NCBI GenBank assembly: GCA_902611405.1
Contig: CACLZL010000001.1
Span: 1 to 64,000 of the forward strand
Length of the DNA: 64,000 bases
DNA from: an uncultured Pelagibacteraceae bacterium
Lineage (GTDB): Bacteria; Pseudomonadota; Alphaproteobacteria; Pelagibacterales; Pelagibacteraceae
Reading direction: 5' to 3'
The notes under the pieces are model-generated. The model worked only from the letters and a program-made list of their open reading frames with translations. It was not told the origin of the DNA and searched no databases. Shown piece by piece: positions 1 to 7,935 of the stretch. Position 1 is the stretch's first letter; each line of letters starts with the position of its first letter. The translations under genes and the position numbers were made by a program.

Positions 1-434
1 TCAATAGCTGATTTTAAAGATTGTTCTTTGTGAACATTCAATATTTTAGCCATCATTAATCCAACTGTTCCAGCAACTCTGTATGAATATATTAATAATT
101 CTTTTTTTGAATTAAGTTTAACATTTTCTTTAATATCAGAATTAATCCCCTCAAATAAATCTTCTATAATTTTAGTAGAAATATTAAATTCATTAATCAG
201 GACCCACATATTTTTAATAACCGGATCATTATAATTTTTATTTACAAAATTATTTTTAAATTTAATAAAATTATTTTTTTTTAGTTCAATCTTATTTTCA
301 TCGTCAGCAATATTATCCGCTTCTCTACAAAAATCATAAAGCGCAGAGCATTTTTCGTAGGTTTTTTTTGGTAAAAAAAAACCTGCCCAATTAAAAGATT
401 TTGCGTAAATAGCTAAATAATTTTTGGTTAACAT
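1..434 (-). CDS. crtB: phytoene synthase, 5' part (runs off window)
   Basis: This is the N-terminal 144 or so codons of a squalene/phytoene synthase, which condenses two geranylgeranyl diphosphates to phytoene in carotenoid synthesis. The start ATG (434-432) overlaps the crtI stop as ATGA, so the two are translationally coupled. The peptide begins MLTKNYLAIYAKSF and at about residues 35-46 carries FCREADNIADDE, the first aspartate-rich substrate/Mg2+ motif of the family (usually written with a Y/F-C-R-x-x-D core). The second Asp motif lies beyond the window edge. With crtI it would supply lycopene, in SAR11 normally a precursor of retinal for proteorhodopsin; that last step is inference because no opsin or blh gene is in the window. 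Confidence 0.85.
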   Translation of the reverse strand, partial: MLTKNYLAIYAKSFNWAGFFLPKKTYEKCSALYDFCREADNIADDENKIELKKNNFIKFKNNFVNKNYNDPVIKNMWVLINEFNISTKIIEDLFEGINSDIKENVKLNSKKELLIYSYRVAGTVGLMMAKILNVHKEQSLKSAI

Positions 435-1894
435 CAAAATAATTTATCTAAAACTTTTGCTGAAGATAGAACTCCTGGAACTCCAGCTCCCGGATGTGTA
501 CCTGCACCAACAAAGTACAAACCATCATATATTTCTGATTTATTATGAAATCTAAAATATGCAGATTGTGTAAATTTAGGTTGAATTGAAAACCCTGATC
601 CAAATTTTGTATTTAATTCTTTTTCAAAGTAATCAGGTGTGAGGTAAAAATCCTCTATTATATTTTTCTTAAGATCTGGCATTATGTCTTTTTCCATTTT
701 TGCAATTATAAGATTCTTCATTTTTTCACCCTCAATTTTCCAATTAATTTTTGATTGATTGTTAGGGACAGGTACTAACACATAAAAACAATCATTTCCC
801 TCTGGAGCCATAGTTTTGTCAGTCGCTGTAGGTCTGTGAAGATAGTAACTTATATCATCATTTAATTTTTTCTTATCAAATATATCATCAAGATGTTCCT
901 TATACTTGTTTCCAAATTTTATTGTATGATGTTCAACATTCTCATAAATTTTTTTTGTTCCAAAATAATAAACAAATAAACCCATAGAATACTCCATTCG
1001 ATTTTTTTTCCAATTAAACAACATGGAACCCCCGTTGCTTTTGCTTAACATTTTTTCATAAAATGCTGGTGGATCTGCATTACAAATAACATTATCTGCA
1101 CCAATTTCATTTTCATTATTTAATTTTACACCACTTATTTTACTTTTTTTTATTATAATTTCTGTTACTTCACTATTTTTTATTATTTCAATACCAACCT
1201 CATTCATTAACTTTTCAAAACCTTTTATTATATTTCCAGTCCCTCCAACTGAATAATGTATTCCCCATTTTTTTTCCAAATAAAGAATTAAGCCATAAAT
1301 AGAAGTAGTGGTAAAAGGATTTCCGCCAACCAGTAAAGGATGCATGCTAAGCATTCTTCTTAATTTTTCATTTTTTACATAAGATGAAACAAGTGAGTAA
1401 ACTGATTTATAACTTTTAAGTTTTAATAGAGCAGGTAATTGCTGCATCATTACAAAAGGTTTATTAAATGGCACATCTGCAAGTTCTGAAAAACCTTTAT
1501 CAAATATCTTTTTAGTAAAATTAACTAATTTTTCATACCCATTTACATCTTCCTTACTAAGCTTCTCAATTTGACTTTTCATTTCTATTTCATTACCTGA
1601 ATAGTTAAACTTGGTTTTATCCTCAAAAATAAATTGATACCAAATTTTAAGTGGGGTTAATTTAATATAATTTTTCGGATCTTTATTGAATAACTCAAAC
1701 AATTCATTAATTAAGTAGGGTGCAGTAATTACTGTTGGTCCAGCATCATATATAAATCCATTTCTTTTAAAAACTCTAGCTCTACCACCTAGGTCTGGGT
1801 GTTTTTCTATTAATTTTACTTTGTGTCCTTTTGCCTTAAGTCTTAGTGCTGCTGCGATACCACCGAAACCTGATCCAATGACTATAGAGTTCAT
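434..1894 (-). CDS. crtI: phytoene desaturase (CrtI family)
   Basis: A 486-residue FAD-dependent desaturase that converts phytoene to lycopene (or a related desaturated carotene) at the membrane. The N terminus is a Rossmann FAD fold (GSGFGG at residues 8-13, followed by the acidic strand end and GGRA), then the CrtI-typical Y-D-A-G-P-T segment near 49-54. The C terminus carries the family signature G-L-Y-F-V-G-A-G-T-H-P-G-A-G-V-P-G-V just before the last helix. Length fits CrtI (about 490-510). ATG start at 1894 with 39 bases to the atpF stop upstream, same strand, so it may be read through from the ATP synthase genes. The stop overlaps the crtB start by ATGA. Confidence 0.92.
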   Translation of the reverse strand: MNSIVIGSGFGGIAAALRLKAKGHKVKLIEKHPDLGGRARVFKRNGFIYDAGPTVITAPYLINELFELFNKDPKNYIKLTPLKIWYQFIFEDKTKFNYSGNEIEMKSQIEKLSKEDVNGYEKLVNFTKKIFDKGFSELADVPFNKPFVMMQQLPALLKLKSYKSVYSLVSSYVKNEKLRRMLSMHPLLVGGNPFTTTSIYGLILYLEKKWGIHYSVGGTGNIIKGFEKLMNEVGIEIIKNSEVTEIIIKKSKISGVKLNNENEIGADNVICNADPPAFYEKMLSKSNGGSMLFNWKKNRMEYSMGLFVYYFGTKKIYENVEHHTIKFGNKYKEHLDDIFDKKKLNDDISYYLHRPTATDKTMAPEGNDCFYVLVPVPNNQSKINWKIEGEKMKNLIIAKMEKDIMPDLKKNIIEDFYLTPDYFEKELNTKFGSGFSIQPKFTQSAYFRFHNKSEIYDGLYFVGAGTHPGAGVPGVLSSAKVLDKLF

Positions 1895-1933
1895 TTAAAT
1901 AATTTATAGCTTTTTTGAAAAAATGTAAGTGTA

Positions 1934-2431
1934 TTATGAGTTAATTTTTTTTAACTCTTCTTTAGTTTCATCTAAATTTTTTTGAAACACAGCGTCTAAT
2001 TTTGACTTATCAACAGATGTAGTTATTATTTTTTTAACTGAGTCCACGGCAATCTTTATTGACGCGTCCTTAATTTCTTTTAAAGCAGCCTCTTTCATCT
2101 GACTTATTTTGTTTTCAGCTAAATTTTTTTTAATTTCTGATGATTTATGAAATTTATCATTCATTTCAATTATCAATTTATCTGCATCTTTTTTGGCATT
2201 TTCCAGAATTTCGTTACTAACAGACTGAGCTGTATCCAATTTTTTTTGTGAGTTATCTAAAAGTGTTTTTGCCTCGGTTCTTAATTTTTCACTTTCATCA
2301 ATTTCATTTTTAATATCAGATATCATTTTATCTAATATTTCAGAAACTTTTTGTGGAACCTTAAGATAAATTAGTGCTCCGAAGAAAATAATAAATGATA
2401 TAGCTACCCAAAATGTTGCATCAATTGCCAT
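1934..2431 (-). CDS. atpF: ATP synthase F0 subunit b
   Basis: A 165-residue F0 b subunit, part of the peripheral stalk that holds F1 against the a subunit. It begins MAIDATFWVAISFIIFFGALIYL, a single N-terminal membrane helix, followed by a long charged coiled coil (about residues 30-150). I chose the ATG at 2431 rather than an upstream in-frame ATG at 2470 because GGAGAT sits 8-10 bases before it and the protein then starts as in other b subunits. Its first 11 bases overlap the end of the b' gene. It is the last gene of the F0 set; F1 genes are not in this window, as expected for alphaproteobacteria where F0 and F1 operons are separate. Confidence 0.92.
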   Translation of the reverse strand: MAIDATFWVAISFIIFFGALIYLKVPQKVSEILDKMISDIKNEIDESEKLRTEAKTLLDNSQKKLDTAQSVSNEILENAKKDADKLIIEMNDKFHKSSEIKKNLAENKISQMKEAALKEIKDASIKIAVDSVKKIITTSVDKSKLDAVFQKNLDETKEELKKINS

Positions 2432-3011
2432 AGTATTTATCTCCATTTCTTTTAGATAGGTCGTCAACAATTGCAGATATGCTGCTATTATTTACTTCAG
2501 TTCCAATAAGTTTTTGTAATAACTCAGATGAAGTCTCAATAGCTATTTTATTTATTTTATCTGGCGCATTCTTTCTTAATGTATCTATTTCTTTTTCAGC
2601 CTCAGCAATCTCATTATCAATTTGGTTATCAAGAACTTCTTTTTTTGCACCAATCTCTTTTAGTGCTTTTTCCCTTGCTTGATTGAAAATGCTATTAGCC
2701 TCAAGTTTGCTTTTAGATATAATTTCATCATATTCTTTTAGCTTTTCATCACTATCTTCTCTTTGTTTCTCAGCAGCCTCAATATTTTCTAATATTTGAG
2801 ATTTTCTCGATTCTAAGTTGTTACTAATTCTTGGTAATATTATTTTGGATAAAACCAAATACATAATCCCAAAAGTAAGTATTAACCAAAAAATTTGAGA
2901 AACCCAAAACTCTGGATTTAATTGAGGCATACCTCCACTTTCAGCTGCAAAAGCTTCTCTAATAAAAAAGACACTAAAAAATATTGACTGAAAATATATT
3001 TTTTTAACCAT
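2421..3011 (-). CDS. atpG: ATP synthase F0 subunit b'
   Basis: A 196-residue b' subunit, the second peripheral-stalk protein found in alphaproteobacteria, cyanobacteria and chloroplasts. An N-terminal hydrophobic leader is followed by a second hydrophobic helix (WVSQIFWLILTFGIMYLVL, about residues 36-54), then a charged coiled coil to the end. Start taken as the ATG at 3011, four bases after the atpE stop; an in-frame ATG at 3026 would overlap atpE by 11 bases, and neither has a clear ribosome site. The b' symbol varies between databases (atpG, atpF2, atpX). The end overlaps the atpF start. Confidence 0.9.
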   Translation of the reverse strand: MVKKIYFQSIFFSVFFIREAFAAESGGMPQLNPEFWVSQIFWLILTFGIMYLVLSKIILPRISNNLESRKSQILENIEAAEKQREDSDEKLKEYDEIISKSKLEANSIFNQAREKALKEIGAKKEVLDNQIDNEIAEAEKEIDTLRKNAPDKINKIAIETSSELLQKLIGTEVNNSSISAIVDDLSKRNGDKYYGN

Positions 3012-3015
3012 CAAT

Positions 3016-3243
3016 TTAAAACGCAAAAAGAATGATTAACGCAACTACTAATCCGAATAATCCTGTAGCTTCTGCAAGTGCAAAACCTAAAAGCAAGTTA
3101 GGAAATTGTTTTTGTGCTGCAGATGGATTTCTCATGGCACCAGACAAATAATTTCCAAAAATTATTCCGATACCAACACCAGCTCCAGCCAAAGCAATTG
3201 CCGCTAAACCTGCTCCGATCATTTTTGCTGCTTCTAATTCCAT
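3016..3243 (-). CDS. atpE: ATP synthase F0 subunit c
   Basis: A 75-residue hairpin proteolipid that forms the rotating proton ring. Helix 1 is glycine-rich (GAGLAAIALAGAGVGIG, about 11-27), the polar loop holds RNP at 38-40, and helix 2 carries the proton-binding carboxylate Glu58 in FALAEATGLF. The glutamate is not followed by the Ser/Thr-Tyr pattern of sodium-type rings, so a proton ring is expected. The start is fixed by a very strong Shine-Dalgarno, AGGAGGA, a few bases upstream (listed separately). Sits between atpB and the b' gene. Confidence 0.95.
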   Translation of the reverse strand: MELEAAKMIGAGLAAIALAGAGVGIGIIFGNYLSGAMRNPSAAQKQFPNLLLGFALAEATGLFGLVVALIILFAF

Positions 3244-3247
3244 TATA

Positions 3248-3254
3248 TCCTCCT
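3248..3254 (-). promoter_or_regulatory. strong ribosome binding site of atpE
   Basis: On the minus strand the sequence AGGAGGATATAATG precedes and includes the atpE start, a near-perfect Shine-Dalgarno with ideal spacing. Most genes in this window have weak or no such site, so this one stands out. It fits the need for many c subunits per F0 complex; that link is inference. Confidence 0.75.
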
Positions 3255-3260
3255 CTGTTA

Positions 3261-3995
3261 TTAATGGTGTAAATTTAATGCATCATTTAAATAGATGCAG
3301 GTTAAGATTGCGAAAACATAAGCTTGAAGAAAAGCAACTAAGATCTCTAAACCTGTTAACGCAACCGAAAAACTTAGTGGTAGCCACCCACCAACTATTC
3401 CAAGGCTAATTACAAAGCCCCCAAAAACCTTCATCATTGTATGACCAGCCATCATATTAGCAAATAATCTGACTGATAAACTTATTGGTCTACTCAAATA
3501 AGAAATAATTTCTATAACAACAATCAATGGAAGTAAAACTGCTGGAACTCCACTTGGAACAAATAATTTTAAGTACCCAAATCCATGTTTGATAAACCCA
3601 ATTACAGTTACTCCAATAAAAATAAATGCTGCAAGCACAAATGTTACAATGATATGACTGGTTACAGTAAAAGTATAAGGTATCATTCCGAACATGTTGC
3701 AAAATAAAACAAACATAAATAGAGAAAATATAAATGCAAAGTATGGTTTAGCTTTTGATCCAGCTGTATCGCTAATCATTTTGGATACAAAGGTGTAGCT
3801 TAGTTCTGCTAATAATTGAATTTTGTTTGGTAGTATTGAATTTTTTTTTGATCCTAAATTAAAGATTAACATAATAGATACAGTGCTCAAAATCATAAAC
3901 AAACTTGCATTCGTAAACGATATATCTAAAGCTCCAACTTTAATTTCTGGTCCAATTCTATAAACGTCGAATTGGGACATAGGATTTGCTGCCAT
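3261..3995 (-). CDS. atpB: ATP synthase F0 subunit a
   Basis: A 244-residue integral membrane protein that forms the two proton half-channels next to the c ring. Several hydrophobic helices are visible (about 30-48, 85-110, 115-135, 150-168, 172-190, 200-240). The essential stator arginine is Arg176 in SLSVRLFANMMAGH, the most conserved segment of the family. ATG start at 3995; an ATG five codons further in (MSQFDVYR) is an alternative. It follows atpI by 9 bases and precedes atpE by 17. Confidence 0.94.
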   Translation of the reverse strand: MAANPMSQFDVYRIGPEIKVGALDISFTNASLFMILSTVSIMLIFNLGSKKNSILPNKIQLLAELSYTFVSKMISDTAGSKAKPYFAFIFSLFMFVLFCNMFGMIPYTFTVTSHIIVTFVLAAFIFIGVTVIGFIKHGFGYLKLFVPSGVPAVLLPLIVVIEIISYLSRPISLSVRLFANMMAGHTMMKVFGGFVISLGIVGGWLPLSFSVALTGLEILVAFLQAYVFAILTCIYLNDALNLHH

Positions 3996-4004
3996 AGTAT
4001 TTAT

Positions 4005-4280
4005 TTATTTTTGCATTTTTTTCGCAGATCTAATTACATTGGTTATTCCAGCAACCACACCCACAAAAAAAAATATTAATATAAACCAGGGTTTAGTACC
4101 AAAGGTCTTGTCAAAAATAAACCCAATAATTGTCCCCACGGCTACTGCAGAAACAAGTTCTGTGCTCAATTTGAATGCAGCGCCTAAAGGCGAGGGGTCA
4201 TTCTTCTTATTATAGAGATTTTTCTTTGAAATCTTGCTTTTTGCAATCTCTAAGCGAGTTTTGAATGAGTCTTTTGGCAT
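4005..4280 (-). CDS. AtpI/AtpZ-like F0 assembly protein
   Basis: A 91-residue small membrane protein at the head of the F0 genes. A basic N-terminal stretch of about 35 residues is followed by two hydrophobic helices (about 36-56 and 63-85) with the AtpI/Gcr-type pattern P-L-G-x-A-x-x-x-S-x-E and T-I-I-G-F-I-F-D. Family members help assemble the c ring or carry Mg2+/Ca2+; the precise role here is inferred from position (first gene before atpB, 9-base gap). The next gene upstream, smc, ends only 9 bases before it. Confidence 0.8.
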   Translation of the reverse strand: MPKDSFKTRLEIAKSKISKKNLYNKKNDPSPLGAAFKLSTELVSAVAVGTIIGFIFDKTFGTKPWFILIFFFVGVVAGITNVIRSAKKMQK

Positions 4281-4289
4281 TTATTTAGT

Positions 4290-6863
4290 TTAAGCAACCA
4301 TACTCTCTGCTTTTTGTAAATCAACAGCCACAAGCTGACTAATTCCTTTTTGAGGCATAGTCACCCCATAAAGTCTGTTCATTTTTGACATAGTTAAAGC
4401 ATGATGAGTTACAATTATGAATTTGGTGTTGGTGATTTTAATTAGTTCTTCAAGTAAACTACAGAATCTTGTTACGTTAGCATCGTCAAGCGGTGCATCA
4501 ACCTCATCTAATACACATATAGGTGAAGGGTTTGTTAAAAATACTGCAAAGATTAAAGAGAGGGCAGTCAATGCTTGCTCGCCTCCAGATAACAAAGTTA
4601 TAGATTGAAGTCTTTTTCCCGGAGGACTAACTAACATTTCCAAACCTGCTTCAAGAGGATCATCAGAGTCCACCAATTCTAATTTGGCATTTCCACCATT
4701 GAAAAGTTTTGTATAAACTTCATTAAATTTTCTATTAACTTTTTCAAAAGCTTCAATCAATCTTTCCCTTCCTTTTTGATTAAGTTCATTGATGCTATCT
4801 TTCAGTTTCACGATAGCAGTAACAAGGTCGGCACGATCCTGTTCCATTTTTTTTATCTCTTCTTCATATTTACTTGTTTCTTCATCTGCTTTTAAATTTA
4901 CAGATCCTAATTTTTCTCTTTCTTGTTTTTTTTTGTCCAAAGCATCTTCTTGATCAACTGGGTTTGGAAGCTCTTCAACTCCGTTTAAATTTGAATTTTC
5001 TAAAATATTATCTTCATTCAAATTTAACTCAGAACTAATTCTATCAAGGAGATCATTTTTTCTTTTTTGCAGGCCTTCAATTGTAGCTCCTGAGCTTGCT
5101 TTTCTTTCTCTGATTTGAATTGATTGTTCTTGAATTTCATTTAATTGCGTTCTTAACATTTCAATTTTTTGATCTGTTTCATCTATAATCGCTTCATTAT
5201 CAATTTTTTCTTTATCTGAAATTCTTAAATTTTCTGAAATTTGACCTTTTCTCTCTGCCTGAACTCTAGGTTGGTTTTCTAAATCACTTAATTGTTTTGA
5301 TAATTTTTCTTTTCTTTGTGTTAGTTCATTAACCATTTTTTCTGAGTTAGTTAATAAATTTTTCCAACTTTCAATTTCTGTTTCAATGGTTTTAATTCTC
5401 TCATTTCTTTTTAGAGACTCATTTTTAATTGATTGATTTTTACTATACGCATCAGCATATTTTTCTTGGAGTAATTTTATATTTTTTGATTTTTCACCAA
5501 CTCCTAATAATTCACTTCTAGATCTCTCATTTTTTAAATCATTTAAAAAACTATCTAGCTCCATATTACATCTATCTAGAAGTGTTACTGCTTGATTTAT
5601 TTCATTACTATCTATTAATTCTTTTACCCTTGATATAGTATTTTTTATATTTCTTATTGGACCAACACTTATATTTACAGTTTCTTCAGCTAAATTGTTT
5701 ACAACTTCATCAACAGCTTTTTGTTCTTCTTTAAGTTTATTTTTTGCACTTTCCAACTCTTCATTAGATAATTTTTCTGTTTCAAAATATTTCGAGTCTG
5801 TCTCAATTAATTCAGTTTTTTCTTCCTTCAATCTTTTTTCGTTCGAATTAGCGTCTATAATTATTCCTTTTTCTCTCGTGATATCATCATCAAGTGTTTG
5901 AATTGATTTTTTGATGCTTTCTATCTCATCTTGAATTCTTGTATTTTCCTCATCTAAACTTTGAAGTTCTAGATTAAGTCTTTGTATCCTTGATAAATTT
6001 TCTATATTTTTTTCTCTCAATGGATTTACTTTATCTGTAAAAGTTTTAATTGAATTTTCTAATTCAGATATTTTGTTATTAAATCCTTCTACTTCTCCTT
6101 CTGCCTCAGTATTAATTTCATTTTCTATTCTAATTTCTTTGTATATTTCTAACAATTTTAAATAATATAAACCTGCTTCAATTTTTTTAATTTGATCTGA
6201 AATTAGTTTGTATTTTGTTGCCTCTTCAGCTTGTTTTTGAAGATTTGCCAACTGTTTTTCTTGCTGTCTTCTTAATTCATCTGCTCTTTTTAAATTATTC
6301 TCAGCCGCACCTAATCTTAATTCAGCCTCATGTCTTCTTACGTGTAAACCAGATATTCCTGCAGCTTCTTCTAAAATAGCCCTTCTATCTGTTGGTTTCG
6401 CAGTTACTAATGCACCTATTCTTCCTTGACTAATCATAGATGGAGAGTGTGCACCAGTAGAAAGATCTGCAAAAAACATTTGTGCATCTCTTGCTCTTAC
6501 TTCTTTATCATTAATGTAAAATTTAGATCCTTTATCTTTTTCTATTTTTCTTCTAATTTGTATTTGTTCCAATTCACGGTATTGGATTGGACCTTCTTTA
6601 TCTTTATTTTCAACTTCGATTGAAACTTCAGCAATATTTTTTGATGCTTTATTAGATGTTCCAGAAAATATAACATCCTCCATACCAGATCCACGCATAC
6701 TTTTTGCCGAGGTCTCTCCCATTACCCATCTTAAAGATTCTACAATGTTAGATTTTCCACAGCCGTTAGGACCCACTATACCCGTAAGACCATCCTCAAT
6801 TAAGAAGTTGGTTTTTTCAGCAAAAGATTTAAATCCGTTTAATTGGATTTTTTTAAACTTCAT
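4290..6863 (-). CDS. smc: Smc-family chromosome segregation ATPase, unusually short
   Basis: An 857-residue SMC ATPase that would compact and segregate the chromosome. Walker A GPNGCGKS is at 31-38 and the Q-loop region SQGRIGA at about 145-151. The C-terminal head has the ABC signature LSGGEQALTALSL (758-770), Walker B ICVLDEVDAPLDDANV (about 782-797) and the switch VTHH. Between the heads lies coiled coil (about 170-390 and 465-715). Usual bacterial Smc is about 1150-1190 residues. The missing length corresponds to the hinge: no canonical hinge sequence with its glycine motifs is present, only a short non-coil insert near 390-460. Start at ATG 6863, after the dsbA-like gene by 8 bases. See findings. 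Confidence 0.9.
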   Translation of the reverse strand: MKFKKIQLNGFKSFAEKTNFLIEDGLTGIVGPNGCGKSNIVESLRWVMGETSAKSMRGSGMEDVIFSGTSNKASKNIAEVSIEVENKDKEGPIQYRELEQIQIRRKIEKDKGSKFYINDKEVRARDAQMFFADLSTGAHSPSMISQGRIGALVTAKPTDRRAILEEAAGISGLHVRRHEAELRLGAAENNLKRADELRRQQEKQLANLQKQAEEATKYKLISDQIKKIEAGLYYLKLLEIYKEIRIENEINTEAEGEVEGFNNKISELENSIKTFTDKVNPLREKNIENLSRIQRLNLELQSLDEENTRIQDEIESIKKSIQTLDDDITREKGIIIDANSNEKRLKEEKTELIETDSKYFETEKLSNEELESAKNKLKEEQKAVDEVVNNLAEETVNISVGPIRNIKNTISRVKELIDSNEINQAVTLLDRCNMELDSFLNDLKNERSRSELLGVGEKSKNIKLLQEKYADAYSKNQSIKNESLKRNERIKTIETEIESWKNLLTNSEKMVNELTQRKEKLSKQLSDLENQPRVQAERKGQISENLRISDKEKIDNEAIIDETDQKIEMLRTQLNEIQEQSIQIRERKASSGATIEGLQKRKNDLLDRISSELNLNEDNILENSNLNGVEELPNPVDQEDALDKKKQEREKLGSVNLKADEETSKYEEEIKKMEQDRADLVTAIVKLKDSINELNQKGRERLIEAFEKVNRKFNEVYTKLFNGGNAKLELVDSDDPLEAGLEMLVSPPGKRLQSITLLSGGEQALTALSLIFAVFLTNPSPICVLDEVDAPLDDANVTRFCSLLEELIKITNTKFIIVTHHALTMSKMNRLYGVTMPQKGISQLVAVDLQKAESMVA

Positions 6864-6871
6864 GCACTATC

Positions 6872-7450
6872 TTATATCAGTTTTTCAAGCGCTTTTTTTA
6901 AATTTTTATAATTTAAGGGTTTTTCAAATTTTTCGTTGTTAATAATTATCGTAGGAGTTGCGTTAACTTTGAAGTTTTTTGCTCCATCGATTCGATCGTT
7001 TAATACAAAATCTTCAATTTCTTTATTATTTACACATGAATCAAAATCAATTGTAAATCCTTCATTTTTTAAAAATTTTTGTAAGTTTTCATTTGCTTCC
7101 TCTATTGAACTCCCTTTAACCCATTTTTGTTGATTAGCGTATAAACTTTCAAGGATATCTGTATTTCCGTCATTCTTACATTGAGAAACTTTTGATGCAT
7201 TAAAAGCAGCTATGTCTAGGGGAAAATGTCTAAATTCAATTTTAGCAATTCCTTTATCAAGAAATTCTTCTTTTAATTGAGGATAAACATTTTTATGAAA
7301 ATTAGCACAATGACTACAAGTTAATGATTCAAAAGCTATAATAGTTATTTTTGCATCTTTATTACCTACAGCTATCCTTTTAATTTCCTCAGCTTGTACG
7401 TTTAAGACTGAAGTAAAAAATATTAATATAAAGAATATAATTTTTTTCAT
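6872..7450 (-). CDS. DsbA-family periplasmic thiol-disulfide oxidoreductase
   Basis: A 192-residue thioredoxin-fold protein with a cleavable signal peptide (hydrophobic 4-16, probable cut after VQA near residue 20). The redox site is C45-S-H-C48 in SLTCSHCANFH, and the cis-proline loop is probably the N-A-T-P-T segment near 163-167. It resembles the DsbA/Com1-like thioredoxin_4 family, which forms or isomerises disulfides in secreted proteins. The order mutY, DUF721, this gene, smc is common in alphaproteobacteria. The start overlaps the DUF721 stop by ATGA, so the two genes are coupled. Confidence 0.85.
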   Translation of the reverse strand: MKKIIFFILIFFTSVLNVQAEEIKRIAVGNKDAKITIIAFESLTCSHCANFHKNVYPQLKEEFLDKGIAKIEFRHFPLDIAAFNASKVSQCKNDGNTDILESLYANQQKWVKGSSIEEANENLQKFLKNEGFTIDFDSCVNNKEIEDFVLNDRIDGAKNFKVNATPTIIINNEKFEKPLNYKNLKKALEKLI

Positions 7451-7935
7451 TTCTCTCTAAAAACCTTGGTTAACTCTGTTAATGATTTTTTAATTTTTTC
7501 GTTTTTAACATCTTTGATTTTATCTTGATATTTACTAATTGCCACATTTTTAACTTTTGTATCATTAGAGCCTGTCATTTCATGTTCATCATCAAAACTT
7601 ATAAATTTAATCTTTTCAGCAACAGAATATCCAAAAAAATTATTCATTTTATCTAAAATATCTTTTTTCGAATATTCTACGTCAATTTCATGTCCTCGCT
7701 TAACCATAACCACTAAGGTGCTAACACCAAATTTATTTGAATTTTTAAATGTTTTTGGATAGCAAATTTTAAATAATTCACTTCCAACTAAATATTTCCA
7801 ATTGCTCAGCGTTTCTGAATATACATGACCTTTTTTAGTTATTATTTTTTTGACATTTTTTGGCAAAGTGTCTTTGAAAGATCTTAATCCTTGAATGCTA
7901 GCGTTTCTCTGCTTAGTATTATTTTTAGATTGCAT
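7447..7935 (-). CDS. DUF721 / DciA-like protein
   Basis: A 162-residue basic protein of the DUF721 family, recognised by the pattern around residues 46-100: N-W-K-Y-L-V-G, I-C-Y-P, L-V-V-M-V-K-R-G-H-E-I-D-V-E-Y and I-L-D-K-M-N-x-F-F-G. Family members called DciA load the replicative helicase DnaB in many bacteria that lack DnaC, but whether this short member does so is inference. Its ATG (7935) is directly next to the mutY ATG (7936) on the other strand, leaving no intergenic base. Coupled downstream to the DsbA-like gene. Confidence 0.72.
   Translation of the reverse strand: MQSKNNTKQRNASIQGLRSFKDTLPKNVKKIITKKGHVYSETLSNWKYLVGSELFKICYPKTFKNSNKFGVSTLVVMVKRGHEIDVEYSKKDILDKMNNFFGYSVAEKIKFISFDDEHEMTGSNDTKVKNVAISKYQDKIKDVKNEKIKKSLTELTKVFREK

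Noticed and set aside
2431-2470. Longer atpF starting at 2470
   Set aside because: The extension overlaps the b' gene by 50 bases, and a good ribosome site precedes the ATG at 2431.
5695-6942. Plus-strand open frames inside smc and over its 5' end
   Set aside because: Ser/Phe/Leu-rich antisense shadows of a coiled-coil gene; no start signals or motifs.
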